Source of the DNA: Morella rubra
Taxonomy: Eukaryota; Streptophyta; Magnoliopsida; Fagales; Myricaceae
Reading direction: 5' to 3'
Length of the DNA: 64,000 bases
Assembly (NCBI GenBank): GCA_003952965.2
Contig: RXIC02000463.1
Span: 19,785-83,784 of the forward strand
The notes below the pieces were generated by a model. It saw only the letters and a list, made by a program, of their open reading frames with translations, was not told the DNA's origin and did no database searches. Shown here one piece after another: positions 12,537 to 23,717 of the stretch. Each line of letters begins with the position of its first letter. Within the stretch, counting starts at the first letter, position 1. The translations under genes and the position numbers were made by a program.

Positions 12537-14460
12537 ACTTTTGGAAGCCATTTTCCTTGCTCCCAAACATTACAGTATGCTAAGATCTTGGCCAACATTT
12601 TCCCCTGTTGGTTGACCCAACTGCTGGCCATAGATTTTGTTTGTATCATCCCCACCATGCGGGAAATTTCCTATGTACAGACGCCTGCCAAATACACCAT
12701 TTTTGCCGACTACATTTTGTGTGGTCCCATTTATTGCTTCCGCTGCACATACCTCACCAGTGCATTATCTAGGTCCTCACTGATTTGTGGTTTGCCAATT
12801 AGAAAGGAAAGCATACGGATACTGTTATTAATTGATCTAATTCATTAGTGATGTTATTTTCTACATAATATGGTTGAGTGCCCTCACTTTTGACAGAAGA
12901 AGATTCCTTATCTTCATACAGGCATCAAAGTTAGAGATCAAAAGCTTTTAGATATGGCTGTCCACGAGTGAACAAAGCCCTCCACCTAAAGATGATGTAC
13001 GACAAAGTCAAAAGCTCTCAGATACTCTGTGGAGCAATTAAATAGAATTTATTGCAAGGTGAAAGATTTGCTGTTAGCTTTTATGTATGCTGCTCCAAGG
13101 AACATGTCTTGTCTACGGTGTGAAAATATGAATAGGGCCTTGGCTTGGAATCTTTGCCATTACGGAAATGAACATTTCCTTGCATTCAGTTTATTGCATT
13201 TGTGGGTTTTGGCCTTACCACTCGTTATATGCAGAAGAAAACAGAGAAATGACAATATGAATAATGAGTTAATGTTACTATACAGTAGAAGAGCATGAAG
13301 ACTTCCTTTCCCTTCATGCGTTTTAGACCGACCAAGTTCTACATATTCCAAACTCGACAAGATTGTTTTATCTAGGATTTTTATCTTCCCCTGTTGCCTG
13401 AAAACCAAATCCAAAGTTAAAACATATGATTACTGGCTTCCACTATATCCCACAGCACCGGAGGATGTTCGGTAATATGGGAAGAGGTTAAGATTTCCTT
13501 TTGGTAGTTATCAGATGCATTCAAGAATATCAAAACTCAGAGGCCCGAAATGAACTATTTTTGTGGTTTTAGGTTCATTAGTCGGATTTCATTTCTATTT
13601 GCCCTTTTGTTCTTATAGTTTTGTTTGCTTTTGTGCCTTTTTGAGTCCTTTTTTGTTCTCCTCTTATCTTTGGGACTTTTGGATATGAAATCCCTTTGGG
13701 TCACACATATTCTCTTCACATTATCTTATTTTCGCTACATCTCATTAGAGCCGATGGTGGGTAACTCCACATGGCCTTTTTGAAACGTTGAAAAAAAGTG
13801 GGAATTGCAAAGCACCAATGGACCGCAGTCGTCTTCTTATCTTGAAGAAAAAAGCAGTTCTGTTTCTTTCTTTGTTGTATTGCTTGTACTGTGGAGCTTG
13901 CCCCCACACAAGTTGGGGAAGAATCACATCACTCATCGGCATTTTTAGGGCAGCAATTTGGATCATAACCTATCTTGGCTCGTTTACTTTTGTTTGCTTC
14001 TCTAATAACGACGATGTTTTACCTCCTCCTACCTAAGACCATCTGACCATGCAAGAACTTCCTGACATTTACATCTACACGTGTGTTTTCTGCTTTGTCC
14101 ACTGTGATTTCCCACCACCCCTTTAAGCTTTCTTTGAGTTCACCGACAAGAGCCAAGCAGGATTTTCTGATTGCAAAAGGAGCAGCATCTCTTTTATAAT
14201 TTGTTCGCTAGGTAAGATATCAAAGGACAGAATTGGTTGAAACTTGAAGGTCACAATTGGCTTCAGATAAGAAGCACCCCCTATCTTCCTTTTTTGGTGG
14301 TAGAAAACTTGCAGACATAAATATCGAGGTCGATCATCTCGTAGTTGATATGAGAAATAGAACCGGGAAAAGGATGATATATGAATGTTCATGGAGGAGG
14401 GGATGGATGAGATGAAGATGATATCTGTTAAGGTTAATGGAAGTACCCATTTTATTAGAA
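12537..14460. other. Intergenic sequence downstream of CaM KMT
   Basis: Several 60-90-codon frames occur on both strands, including one plus frame at 13788-14036 with a hydrophobic middle, but none shows a known domain, conserved motif or coding-like flanks. I see no RNA gene here. Confidence 0.45.
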
Positions 14461-14838
14461 GGCAAAATACACTTTTTACTCACAAATTACCATAAATTTC
14501 GCACTTTGCACCAAACTACCACTTTCGAGACATTGTACCTTCTATCAAATTTTTAAACACTTTACACCCTCCAACTACTAATGTTAGACACTTTGCGCCA
14601 TTCATTTGCACCATTCATCCGATAATAGTACCCTTAAGAATTTAATGAATTTACAATAATATCTTCAATATGTGTAAAGTAGGTTAAGGATATTATCGTC
14701 ATTTATATTTAACAATTTGACAGATGGTGCAGAGTGTCTAAGATTAATAGTTAAAGAGTTAAATATCTTGAAAGTGGTAGCTTAAGATGTAAAGTGCAAA
14801 AATCATAGTAATTTGAGAATGAAAAATGTATTTACTTC
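14461..14838. mobile_element. MITE with long terminal inverted repeats (Mutator-like style)
   Basis: The left arm begins GGCAAAATACACTTTTTACT and contains GCACTTTGCACC and ACTACCACTTTCGAGA. The right arm, read on the other strand, contains AAATACATTTTTCATTCTC, GCACTTTACATC and GCTACCACTTTCAAGA in the same order. The arms are about 80 bases each at roughly 70 percent identity by eye, around a 200-base AT-rich core. Plant MITEs with 'cactttgcacc' arms are common. No clean target-site duplication was identified, so the exact ends may be off by several bases. No coding sequence is inside. Confidence 0.6.
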
Positions 14839-14900
14839 TAGATTATACCAACTTATACTAGACTTCTTTTCTTTTTCTTTTTGCTGAATAAAGACTTATC

Positions 14901-14940
14901 TCGTTATAGAAAACAAAAGCTCGTTATAGAAAACAAAAGC
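14901..14940. repeat. Perfect tandem duplication, 20-bp unit x2
   Basis: The unit TCGTTATAGAAAACAAAAGC occurs twice in a row (14901-14920, 14921-14940) without a mismatch. Ten bases further on there is a second, unrelated perfect duplication. Confidence 0.95.
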
Positions 14941-14950
14941 TATCGCGCAT

Positions 14951-15022
14951 ATCACACTCAGACATGCTTAGATAAACAAGAAGACGATCACACTCAGACA
15001 TGCTTAGATAAACAAGAAGACG
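14951..15022. repeat. Perfect tandem duplication, 36-bp unit x2
   Basis: The 36-base unit beginning ATCACACTCAGACATGC and ending ACAAGAAGACG occurs at 14951-14986 and 14987-15022 with no mismatch. It abuts the LINE RNase H remnant and lengthens the minus-strand open frame there by an exact 12-codon repeat. Confidence 0.95.
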
Positions 15023-15045
15023 AAAAGAAACCAACACAATCCGAA

Positions 15046-15240
15046 CTAGCAGCCATTGTGCAAGCTTATGGGCAAAGACATTGCATTGCCTAGAAACCCA
15101 AGCTATCCTCCACTCCTTAAAATCAGCAAGTCCGCAGCGAATCTTCTCCACCAAATAAGCAATAGGCCAACTCGGATTGCCATTCTCCAAGACCTCTTTG
15201 CAAAGCACAAGAGAGTCGAATTCAAACTCCACCTTCGCCC
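15046..15240 (-). mobile_element. LINE retrotransposon remnant, C-terminal half of an RNase H-like domain
   Basis: The minus frame reads VEFEFDSLVLCKEVLENG, then IAYLVEKIRCGLADFKEW and RIAWVSRQCNVFAHKLAQW. The motif 'E.DS...C...' followed by 'LV..IR.....F....W..R..N..AH.LA..' is the second half of the RVT_3 RNase H-like domain of plant LINEs. The frame then runs into the tandem duplications and loses similarity. No reverse transcriptase is present, so this is a fragment. Confidence 0.65.
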
Positions 15241-15249
15241 ACTTCGATA

Positions 15250-17193
15250 GACTTCAAGAGCTGTCTTCACACGAAAAAAATCTGTAGATTTCTTGTCTTA
15301 TCTGTTGTTTCTTATGGAACACTCTGACGGAACACGTAAAGTATCTGAAATCAGTGAAATGTGACCAATGATACCATGGAATGCAAAATAGTTTCAACAT
15401 TATATGTATCTCAAAGAATTACTAGAAACAAAAACCCTCAAGTCAGAAGTTCTTGTCTTAAGACTTCAAAGAGAAGATTGACGGTTCTAGGGGGCTTAAT
15501 GAAGGGTGATAATTTAGTTGATATGACTGCTGATTAGAGAGAAAAGAAATAAAGATGGGCGAGCAAGGGGAATTGTCTTTGTAGGGCATCATTGAGTTTT
15601 ATGAAATTTCTTGAATTGGGTATGAAAATGACAATTCCTTTCTGAACATATCCGCTATCTAGATATGCCCAGTGGACACCACCTCCTTTAGCTTCCATAA
15701 TTACATGTTGACAACGAGCTGAAAACACCATTCCTTACCCAAAAATCTTCTCAAACAAACAGATCAAATTCGACAGAACCCATGATTCTTTTTTTTTTTT
15801 TTTTTCTACGCAACAGAAGCCATGATTCTTTTGCAATACTTCATCATAAAGTTTTCCTCCTGCTTGTTCCCTACACCAAAAAAAATCTCAACATCTGTCA
15901 AAAATTGTCTTCTCCAAGAAAGCTTCTTTTTTTTTTTTTTGTTTCCTCTCTGTTCTTTTGGTTCTGCCTTTTACAAAGAAAAGTTAATGTGAAGCTTATG
16001 AATGATATATCCAACGTCTTCCCGACACACATCATGCCTTTTTTCTCATGCCGACCCTGATTAGGCGTACTTATGAAGACACTGGGAAATGAGATTGGAA
16101 AAGAACCCACAGGTCAAAAATGTCAAATACTTGAATAAGACTTGTGGGTGCAATTTGGTCATAAGGTTCAACCGACTTGGATTAGATTTTTTCAGAGGAA
16201 TTTTGTAGTGAAATTCTAAAATAAAAATATGATATGTTAAATCAGATCATTTGGGTTTCGTTTTCATCAATAAAATTCGAGATTAACACTCTCAATATTT
16301 TACCAGATGGAGTTCTTTAAATTTGCAGAAATCCTCCACCCTGAGGAATTCTTGACCATTCTCCCTCCGACGAACGAATCTCTTTCTACAGGCACCGGCA
16401 AACTGCCGAATCTCTTGTCCAGCACATTCTCTTACACGTTGGAACTCCTCATCACGTGAATGCACCATTACTTTTGTCAGTTTTTTTACACTTTCCCGGT
16501 AAACAGAGCTTAAAGCAACGTTTCAGATAAAAAAAAAGGCTCGCAAAGAACTCCCTTAAGGCTTCTTTTTCAGTTTTGTTAACCTCTTCCTGCTTTTCTG
16601 GGCCTCAATACCTCATGTTGACGTCAAAAGCATTCACTTCCCTTCATATAACCTTTTTTTTCTTTTTTCTTTCTTTTTTCTGAATCCCTTCACGTAACTC
16701 AATCCCTTCGTCTCGAGGAACCCCAAAAGGGCCAAAACCATTGAAGTGAGCAATTAAACTTGGTATTTTACCCCTTCTAAAATTTTAAGTTCAAAAATCT
16801 CTGAATATCTATTAATCTTTTGGATTATCTCAAAATCTTTATCCATTTATCCTGACAATTGCGCAGTTTGTATAGGATGGAAGATTATATAGATTTTAAA
16901 ATTAATCAAGTTGCGTGTAAATTGATCTAAATACTCGATATTAAAAATAAAAAATAAAAAAAAAGATAAAAAAAAAAAAAAAAAAGAAAAAAAGAAGAAG
17001 GAGATTATTCCACTATACATATTTAATACTATGGAGTATCTTACATTATACATGGAGGAAATTCTGAAAGTGGCTGGTTTTGCAATCTGCATTTCAGACA
17101 ACTCTCCTTAGGCAATACCCACAGTCACTATCAAGCTCTAATGTTGGTGTTGATGCTTTGTCTGGATAAAGGACATGGCGGAGCACTACACTA
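15250..17193. other. AT-rich intergenic sequence
   Basis: The region is rich in poly-T and poly-A (15788-15805, 15928-15941, 16650-16680, 16944-16998). A 65-codon minus frame at 15534-15731 shows no known motif. Nothing else is recognised. Confidence 0.5.
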
Positions 17194-18552
17194 CTACAAG
17201 GTGAAGAATGAGAGAATAAGATAGATTACCAAAATCAATATGGCTGTAAAAGTCAAAGAAGGGTGGGTTCTGGTTGAGTCCCCTGTGGCCATATTGGCTA
17301 GCCATGAAGTGGCCAGTTCAGCCTGTTGGATTGCTGCTGAATCCGAACCAGATGTCGACTCTGACCCTGATTCTGATCCTGACCCATCGGGTGAATCTCT
17401 CGAAGATTTTAGACTGCATAAGCATAAGTTTCAAAAATAAAAATATAATTCGGAATAAATATAAAATCAGTCTATATAATATATGCGAAAATCGAATTAG
17501 TCATTGATAACAAAATTATAAAATTAGTCACCCTGATTCCATTTTCATTTGCCGTTAGTCTTCTATTAAGAATTTATTTTATATTTTTATGAGATTAGAA
17601 GAACTAATATTATACTCTTATTATCGCAGAGACTAACTCGATTTCCGCGTATAACATATATACTGATTTCGTAAAATTTCAAAGAGGCAGTCTCGTTAAC
17701 TTCAAAGTCGAGGAAAAGCTTTCACCTTGGGATTGCAGGACAAAACGTGATCGTATAATCGGCGCCGGTACAGGTGAAGGTACTTGTAGCGTCGTCATAA
17801 GCATAGCTGTAGGATCTAGGACAAGCCGACTTGAACATCTGGGAATACGTTGACGGTTTGCAGGTTGCCGCTGTGTTAAACGCTCCGCTGCAACAGTACT
17901 CCGGTTTTCCAAACGCTTCACACGCACTCCTACAAGCCCCGCCGCCCTCTGCTTTGAGCTCCGTCGGACACCTGAGGTTCAGGTCAGTGATGCATCCGGT
18001 GGACCCGCAGGTACCCGAACCTCCGTTCACTTCAACGATCATCGGCAGGTTGTACCCGTCGACCAGGCTCACGTCGTAGAAGTCCTGTGAGCCAGAACCA
18101 AGGGTGAACTCCGCTAGGGTGGCTGGTGGGGTTGCTCCGGCGCCGTTACACTCGACTGTGCCGGAGCCGCAATCCCCTGTGGCGCAGGACCCCTGGCCTT
18201 CGCTGTCGAAGTTACAGCCAGTTCGGCCCCAGAAGCGCCCGGACCAGCCGGTTGGTGCTTGGAAAGTGCGAGAGCTGCTCTTCGTGAGCTGGAAACCGGT
18301 GCTGTCTAGTTTTGGACTGCCCGCGCTGGACAGAATTCCAGGCCATACTGCGAAATCGCACCTGTTTACAAATGTGAATGTAGCCCCTGAAGCCCCTGTA
18401 AAAGAGGAACACGTATTTCAGTTACAGTAGTGTATTAGGAAATCATGAGAATACAGTGGAGATTCTGCATCGCCATTACCGTTGGACAAGAGAAGAAGAG
18501 TGAGGCTCAGGAGCAGAGTACAAGAATGGTGGCAGTAGAAGGACAGTTCCAT
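17194..18552 (-). CDS. Thaumatin-like protein (PR-5 family) with C-terminal GPI-type tail, three exons
   Basis: Secreted beta-sandwich protein of the PR-5 family, linked to beta-glucan binding and defence. Exons on the minus strand: 18552-18480 (signal peptide, Leu-rich LLLSLTLLLL), 18395-17726 (thaumatin domain), 17413-17194 (tail). All junctions are GT-AG and the joined frame is 320 codons. The thaumatin signature GQGSCATGDCGSGTVEC and the end motif YAYDDATSTFTC..ADYTITFCP are present, with the usual high Cys content. A reading frame that ignores the last intron stops after AIPR. Splicing from CCAAG|GTGAAA to the acceptor at 17414-17415 adds 72 residues: a Ser/Gly/Asp-rich linker, then SWLANMATGDSTR and the hydrophobic run LTFTAILILVIYLILSFFTL. 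This matches the GPI-anchored class of plant TLPs. The omega site is inferred to be near GDS. Confidence 0.92.
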
Positions 18553-19762
18553 AAGAATTTCCCGACTTTCTCTATAGGGTAATCAAGAATGAATACGTTT
18601 CAGTCAAAATATTTGATTCCGGTGATATAATTAAAAGATGACAATGGATTGGTTCAACATTGGACTATGTTCTTCAAGTAATTTGGTTAGTTGCTGCTAA
18701 TTAATGTGGGTGCATTGGTGGGTAGTCCATGAGGGAGGAATGAAGTCAAAGAGAGAAAACTAAGAGGAGCAGAACAATAGCCAAGACAAGGCTTCTTGCT
18801 GCGGTAGATGGCAACTAAAGAAGACAAATGGAGAAGAGTCTGGAGATGATAACCCATAAAACAGAACAGAGTGCCACTGTTCTGTTTTCTCTGTCTCACT
18901 CTTTTTCACTCCGGAAAAGAGTGGACGCGAGGCAGCTGAGGGAGTAGTGGTGGAGAATCCCAATAATGAATAATCTGTTCTATATCTCTGCTTATAAAGA
19001 TAAACAATTGAAGAAAGGTAGTAGCAGTAGCACACGAAAAACAAAAACAAAAAGGCAAAGAATTACGGTAAAGTGAGTGCTCACTGTCACTTTTTAAGGG
19101 CAGCTTTGGCGTTGCTAGCTCCATTTTTAACTCTTGAAGCTTCAGCTGGTTTATCTTTGAACGGCTACTAATTATAATGTATTTCTCCGTACCTTCCGGT
19201 GTTGGACAAATATCTTCTGCCTGCGGAGTGGCTGGAACCTGCTGTTATATCCGACGTGTCAGCACAATATTGGCGAGCTCCTTTTGAGAGTTATTGCGCA
19301 TGCAGCTCTCTCCCGGTTGTGGTAGATATTTACCGGGGTTAGGGTAGATATTTAAGAGTTTAATTACCGGGATTGTGGCAGATATTTAGTTTAATTACCT
19401 ATGTGTCCCTATGTTATTGACTTTTAACGCAACATTCGGAGTACAAATTTGAACAAATAGTTACGTGATATATTTTCTAGACGGATTAAAATTTAATCTA
19501 ATTTACTGCATGAATTAAATTATTCAATCCCAGTTCATTTTAACGGGTGTACGGAAAAAAATTCTGTTCAAAGAAGCAGAATTCTAGGAATTTCAAAGAA
19601 GCGGATCTAACGTCCAAACTTCTGCCACATCATTTGATGACAAGAGGCGGAAACGGCTGGTTTTGGCTCAATTTTTACTGCACATTCTTTCCAACATTCT
19701 GATTGCTGAACCCTCAAGTGAGCAAGTCCGTATCGGAGTTTTATATACGCTTCTGGTTTTGC
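18553..19762. other. Upstream region of the first thaumatin-like gene and intergenic DNA
   Basis: It contains the promoter side of the minus-strand TLP gene. No second gene is recognised. Short minus-strand frames around 18687-19124 are hydrophobic or low complexity and match no known family. Confidence 0.45.
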
Positions 19763-20045
19763 TTAATTTCCACAAAAGTCAAAACCCAACGAGCTGTAGA
19801 AATCGCCAATGTCGCCGCCAGCAACATGGAGGAGATCCAGCTGAAGCTCGTCGAGGGCCTTAGCGACAAACACCAAGAAATTGTTCTTCCGCTGAACCAG
19901 TTTGATGGTCACCTCGTCGTGGATGATGCGAACATCGACCTCGGTGCCTTTGGATTTCCGCTGAAGCCATGAGCACCTCAAAGAGCCATTGAAGGAGTGG
20001 TCTGTGTCACCCAGAGCTTTCATGTCGCAGCTCTCCGTATCATCA
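19763..20045 (-). pseudogene. Fragment of a bHLH10/89/91-type (tapetal) transcription factor gene
   Basis: The minus frame contains SWLQRKSKGTEVDVRIIHDE, VTIKLVQRKNNFLVFVAKAL and DELQLDLLHVAGGDIGDFYS. This is the conserved C-terminal ACT-like region of the plant bHLH10/89/91 subgroup, which acts in anther tapetum development. An acceptor-like TTTACAG precedes the exon at 20045, so it looks like one genomic exon rather than a processed copy. The basic helix-loop-helix domain is absent from the surroundings. After DFYS the family sequence is lost and a stop follows within ten codons. I read it as a truncated, non-functional fragment. Confidence 0.65.
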
Positions 20046-21770
20046 CTGTAAATCTACTGCTTATCCCAAAATTTTGCGTTCGAAAAAGAAAAATTTTATT
20101 ATTTAAATTATACTCCCCGACAATCACGCATATTTTTCGATTTGACCTGGATAAGAAGCCCTTTCGAGAATGGCAACCTACAGTATAATTAAACTGAGTG
20201 AATGTGGGACAGATCCCCAAAACAGTGTGAGCCCATGTACAGTAGGTCGAGGAATTCTAATGGGAATTAAGGACATTTTCTAAGGAGAACCAAAAGGGAT
20301 TTGGGAAAAAAGAATAAGGTGAAGGAGAAGAAGCTTGTAAGAGAAGTCGGCCCAAAAGTGGGTTGTAAAAAAACATGAGCGAAAGCCGAGTAAAAGCCAA
20401 GCCATTTCCGTCTCTTATCATTAATTGATTAATTGATGTGATAGAAATTTAACCGTTACATCCACTTATTTAAGTTTGAACCGCTCCTTTGAAGTTATTA
20501 AAATTCCGTTCCTTTTTTTGACAGAATCTTTTATTGGTGTGTATTCTTTTATAGGATTTTTGTGTTTATTTTTTTAAAATTATATATATCAACAAATTAA
20601 ATTTTTTTTTTTATCTATTATAGGTATATAAATTATTTCATTCATAAAAAATTAGCAACTATATTATCAAGATAATAGATATTCTGATTCCGACTTTCTC
20701 TTAATTGGTTATTTTTTATGAATGAAAAGATTTATATATCTAAAAAATAGATCACAGGCACCTACCTGTTCAAAAAATAATATTTCAATGATTGTTTTGT
20801 TAAAATGAATACTACAAGAATTGTGCCATAATTAAGCAATGCTCCTCACATCATAATTATCTCCACCAAAGAAATAATTCCGTGCGTGCAAAAAATTATT
20901 GTGCTTAATTACTTAACATGAGATTTGTCATTTTAATTTTTTTCAGCTGATTTAAGAATGCATGAATCTGAAAACAGAATGTGAATCTGGATCTGGATCT
21001 GGATCATATCTTCATTTTGAAATTAAAAGGAAAGGCGTAGGAAAAAAAAGAGAAATTAAAAGGAAAGGAGGTACCATTAAGCCAAATACGCGTTAAGTCT
21101 GAACACTCCACCAAACATTACCAATTAATATATATACACACACACACATAGAACGCCGACTAAATTGTAGGTTAACTTTCTATAGGGTCGTCGGCTAGCT
21201 TCTATATTTATGTTTTCTTTTTGGTATTGTCCTATCAAACTACTCCTAGATCTCAAAACACAATATTGATGACACCAAGAGGCATATGTAGTCCCCGTTT
21301 TGATGATTGACGTTTCTATTATATTTCACAACAAAGCAACCAAGGCATGATTGTGTCCATTATTTCCCACCATATAACCACCACCATTGAACCTAGAATC
21401 CAACTATTTCACTTTTCTCCCCACCATAACAGATATATCTAGATTAGTTTATGTTGAACTTTCACATTGAGGGGGACCATGAGTCCATGCGTAGCTAGGT
21501 CATTTGAAGAAGGGATCATCATTAGCTGAACAAATTCTTTTCAAAAGTGGGAGTGCGTTTCCATCTAATGCCCTGAAGAAATTGCTTGACTAACTTTTAC
21601 ACATGATGCGCGTGCAATACTACTTAAGAGATCGAGTCTCTCTTAGTAGATTTAGGGTTAGTCATGAGAGGATGAGTGTTCCCTACGAGATAAATTTTTT
21701 TTTTTATTAATTATCAATTCAATTAATAAAATTGAATTTTGTTTCGGCTTCCTCAAATAACTTGTCATAT
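20046..21770. other. Intergenic sequence with an AT-rich foldback
   Basis: No gene is seen. It includes the inverted repeat at 20613-20755, a short GGATCT repeat near 20983-21003, and a CA microsatellite near 21137-21148. Confidence 0.5.
20613..20755. repeat. Inverted repeat (small AT-rich foldback or MITE)
   Basis: The left arm (about 20613-20655) contains ATATAAATTATTTCATTCAT followed by AAAAAATTA. The right arm (about 20707-20753) contains ATTTTTTATGAATGAAAAGA followed by TTTATATA, its approximate reverse complement. The loop is about 50 bases. No flanking target-site duplication was identified. Confidence 0.55.
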
Positions 21771-23717
21771 CACTACTACAAATTTGACATTTAGTGACGA
21801 AGTTCTCGGTAGCAAAATGGTGTTCATTACTAAAAGTCCATTATTAGCAACAAAATGCTATTTTCGTCATTAAAAATAGATTATTTGTGATGAAAATATT
21901 TTTTGTCACAAATTTCGTCACTAAAGCTCTTATTAATGAAGAAATGGATATTTTATCACCAAAAATAATTTTTTTTTTTTTGTGATGAAATATTTGTCAC
22001 CATCCAATCGATCGCACTTATTGTGAGGAAATATTACGTCATGAACTGCATAGCGCTTTGGTGACGAAACTACATCATCACCCTCAGCGATCAATTGCTA
22101 GTAATGACGACCAATCGGTTCGATGCAGTTAGGAAATCTTAATCGATCGATCGGAAACGATTGAACACGTGGCACATGCCAAGCGCAGTGAGCAAGTGTC
22201 ACATCATCGTTTATCACTCAACGAATGACATACTGACACGTGTCCACACAAGTAGATCAATCTCTCTTACTTTCCCGATCGATCATGTGGAGTAATCGTT
22301 AGGATTTCGAACCGTCGATCGATCAATATGAACAAATGATTGATTGACACGTCGACAAATGAAAGTGTGCCACGTGTTAAGAAATAGGTGATCAATCGGT
22401 TGAACATACGATCGTTCAGGAGCGTAACCATCACTTATTTGAATCATCGCTCAATTGTTGATAAGACGGATCAATTGGTATGTCAACAAATGGTAGTCTG
22501 CCACGTGTTGAAAAATCAGGTGATCGATAGGTGGAAGAGACGATCGATCTGCTCGAGTGATGTTATGAAAACCACCGAAGGTCATTTTTCCTTGGTTACC
22601 ACTCTTATAATCTCACAAATCCTCTTAACCTTCAACTAGCCATTTCTTCTTGCATTCTCCTCCAAAGTGTGGAAACTTCCCCTTTGTCATCTACACAAAA
22701 GGTATGTAGTTATTTTACGTTTTAAGAGGTTTTAAATAGGATTTTAGTTTAGTTTTTTTAAAAAAAATTTGCTATATGATCAATTTAGATTTGTAAAAGT
22801 TAAATTTTTTTAGTGTTAATGTTTGTTTTATGAGTTTGTGATTGTTTAAAGATCAATTTGGGATCATTTGAGGCTGTTTTGGGATAATATAGGTTCTGTG
22901 ATTTTTGTTCCCATCATTCTCGTGGCGATCGATCAACATTTAATAGCGATCGATCGTCATGTAGCCAATGAGAGAAGCGATTGATAGACAGGTAGGTAGT
23001 TTAGAAAGTCGATCAATCGGTGTTGAAATGGTGTGTTCTGTTTTTTGTTCGATCGATCAGCTAATGTGGTCAATCAATCATTAAGTTATTATTGGGACCG
23101 ATCGATCACACATTTACTGATCAGTTGGCTGGTTGAAACTGTGCGTTTCAATTATTACAAATGATCGATTGGCATACGATACGATGTGTTTTGAAATTTT
23201 TGCGATCGATCGCCTTTTAATTGTTACTGATCGATCGGTTAACATTAATTGAAATTGTGCATTTACAATAACAACCGATTGATCATCTCATGGCCGATCG
23301 ATCTGTTTTATAAAACTGTGTTTTGATGCACTAGTGATCGATCGGTATTGTTTGCCGATTGATTGGTGGCTTAATAAAAGCACAGTTTTATATAATCGAT
23401 CGATCAGAAAATTGTGACGTTCGATCGGTCCATGGTTGATTGATCGCTCAAATTACCGATAGATCGCTTGTGATTGCATCTTCAATATTTTTGACTGGAC
23501 CACGATCGATTGTAATGTTCCGATTCATCGGGAATTGTATCGATCAATTGGTGCCTTTAGTGATAAAATTTTTCCGTCACAAAAAACTTTTCATGACAAA
23601 ACCTGTATTTTGTCACGAAATACATTTTGCGAAGCTCTTTTGTTGACAAACCTCATGACGAAATTTTAATTTTTAGCGACAAAAAATTTTTGTCACTAAA
23701 AGACATTTTTTATAGTG
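21771..23717. mobile_element. Non-autonomous CACTA (En/Spm) transposon
   Basis: The left end is CACTACTACAAATTTGACAT. The right end on the opposite strand is CACTATAAAAAATGTCTTTT. The 3-bp target-site duplication TAT lies at 21768-21770 and 23718-23720, as expected for CACTA elements. Subterminal sequence on both sides carries many inverted copies of a TTTAGTGACGAAA / TTTGTCACTAAA motif, the usual kind of transposase-binding repeat. No transposase frame longer than about 80 codons exists, so mobility would depend on a partner element. The interior is dominated by GATCGATC palindromes (about 14 perfect copies plus roughly ten near copies). Confidence 0.85.

Noticed and set aside
13788..14036. 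82-codon plus frame with a hydrophobic middle
   Set aside because: No signal peptide architecture, no conserved motif and overlapping open frames on the other strand. It is likely chance.
22000..23560. CRISPR-like array from repeated GATCGATC words
   Set aside because: The words are 8-base palindromes at irregular spacing inside a plant CACTA element with clear ends and target-site duplication. There are no uniform repeats or spacers.
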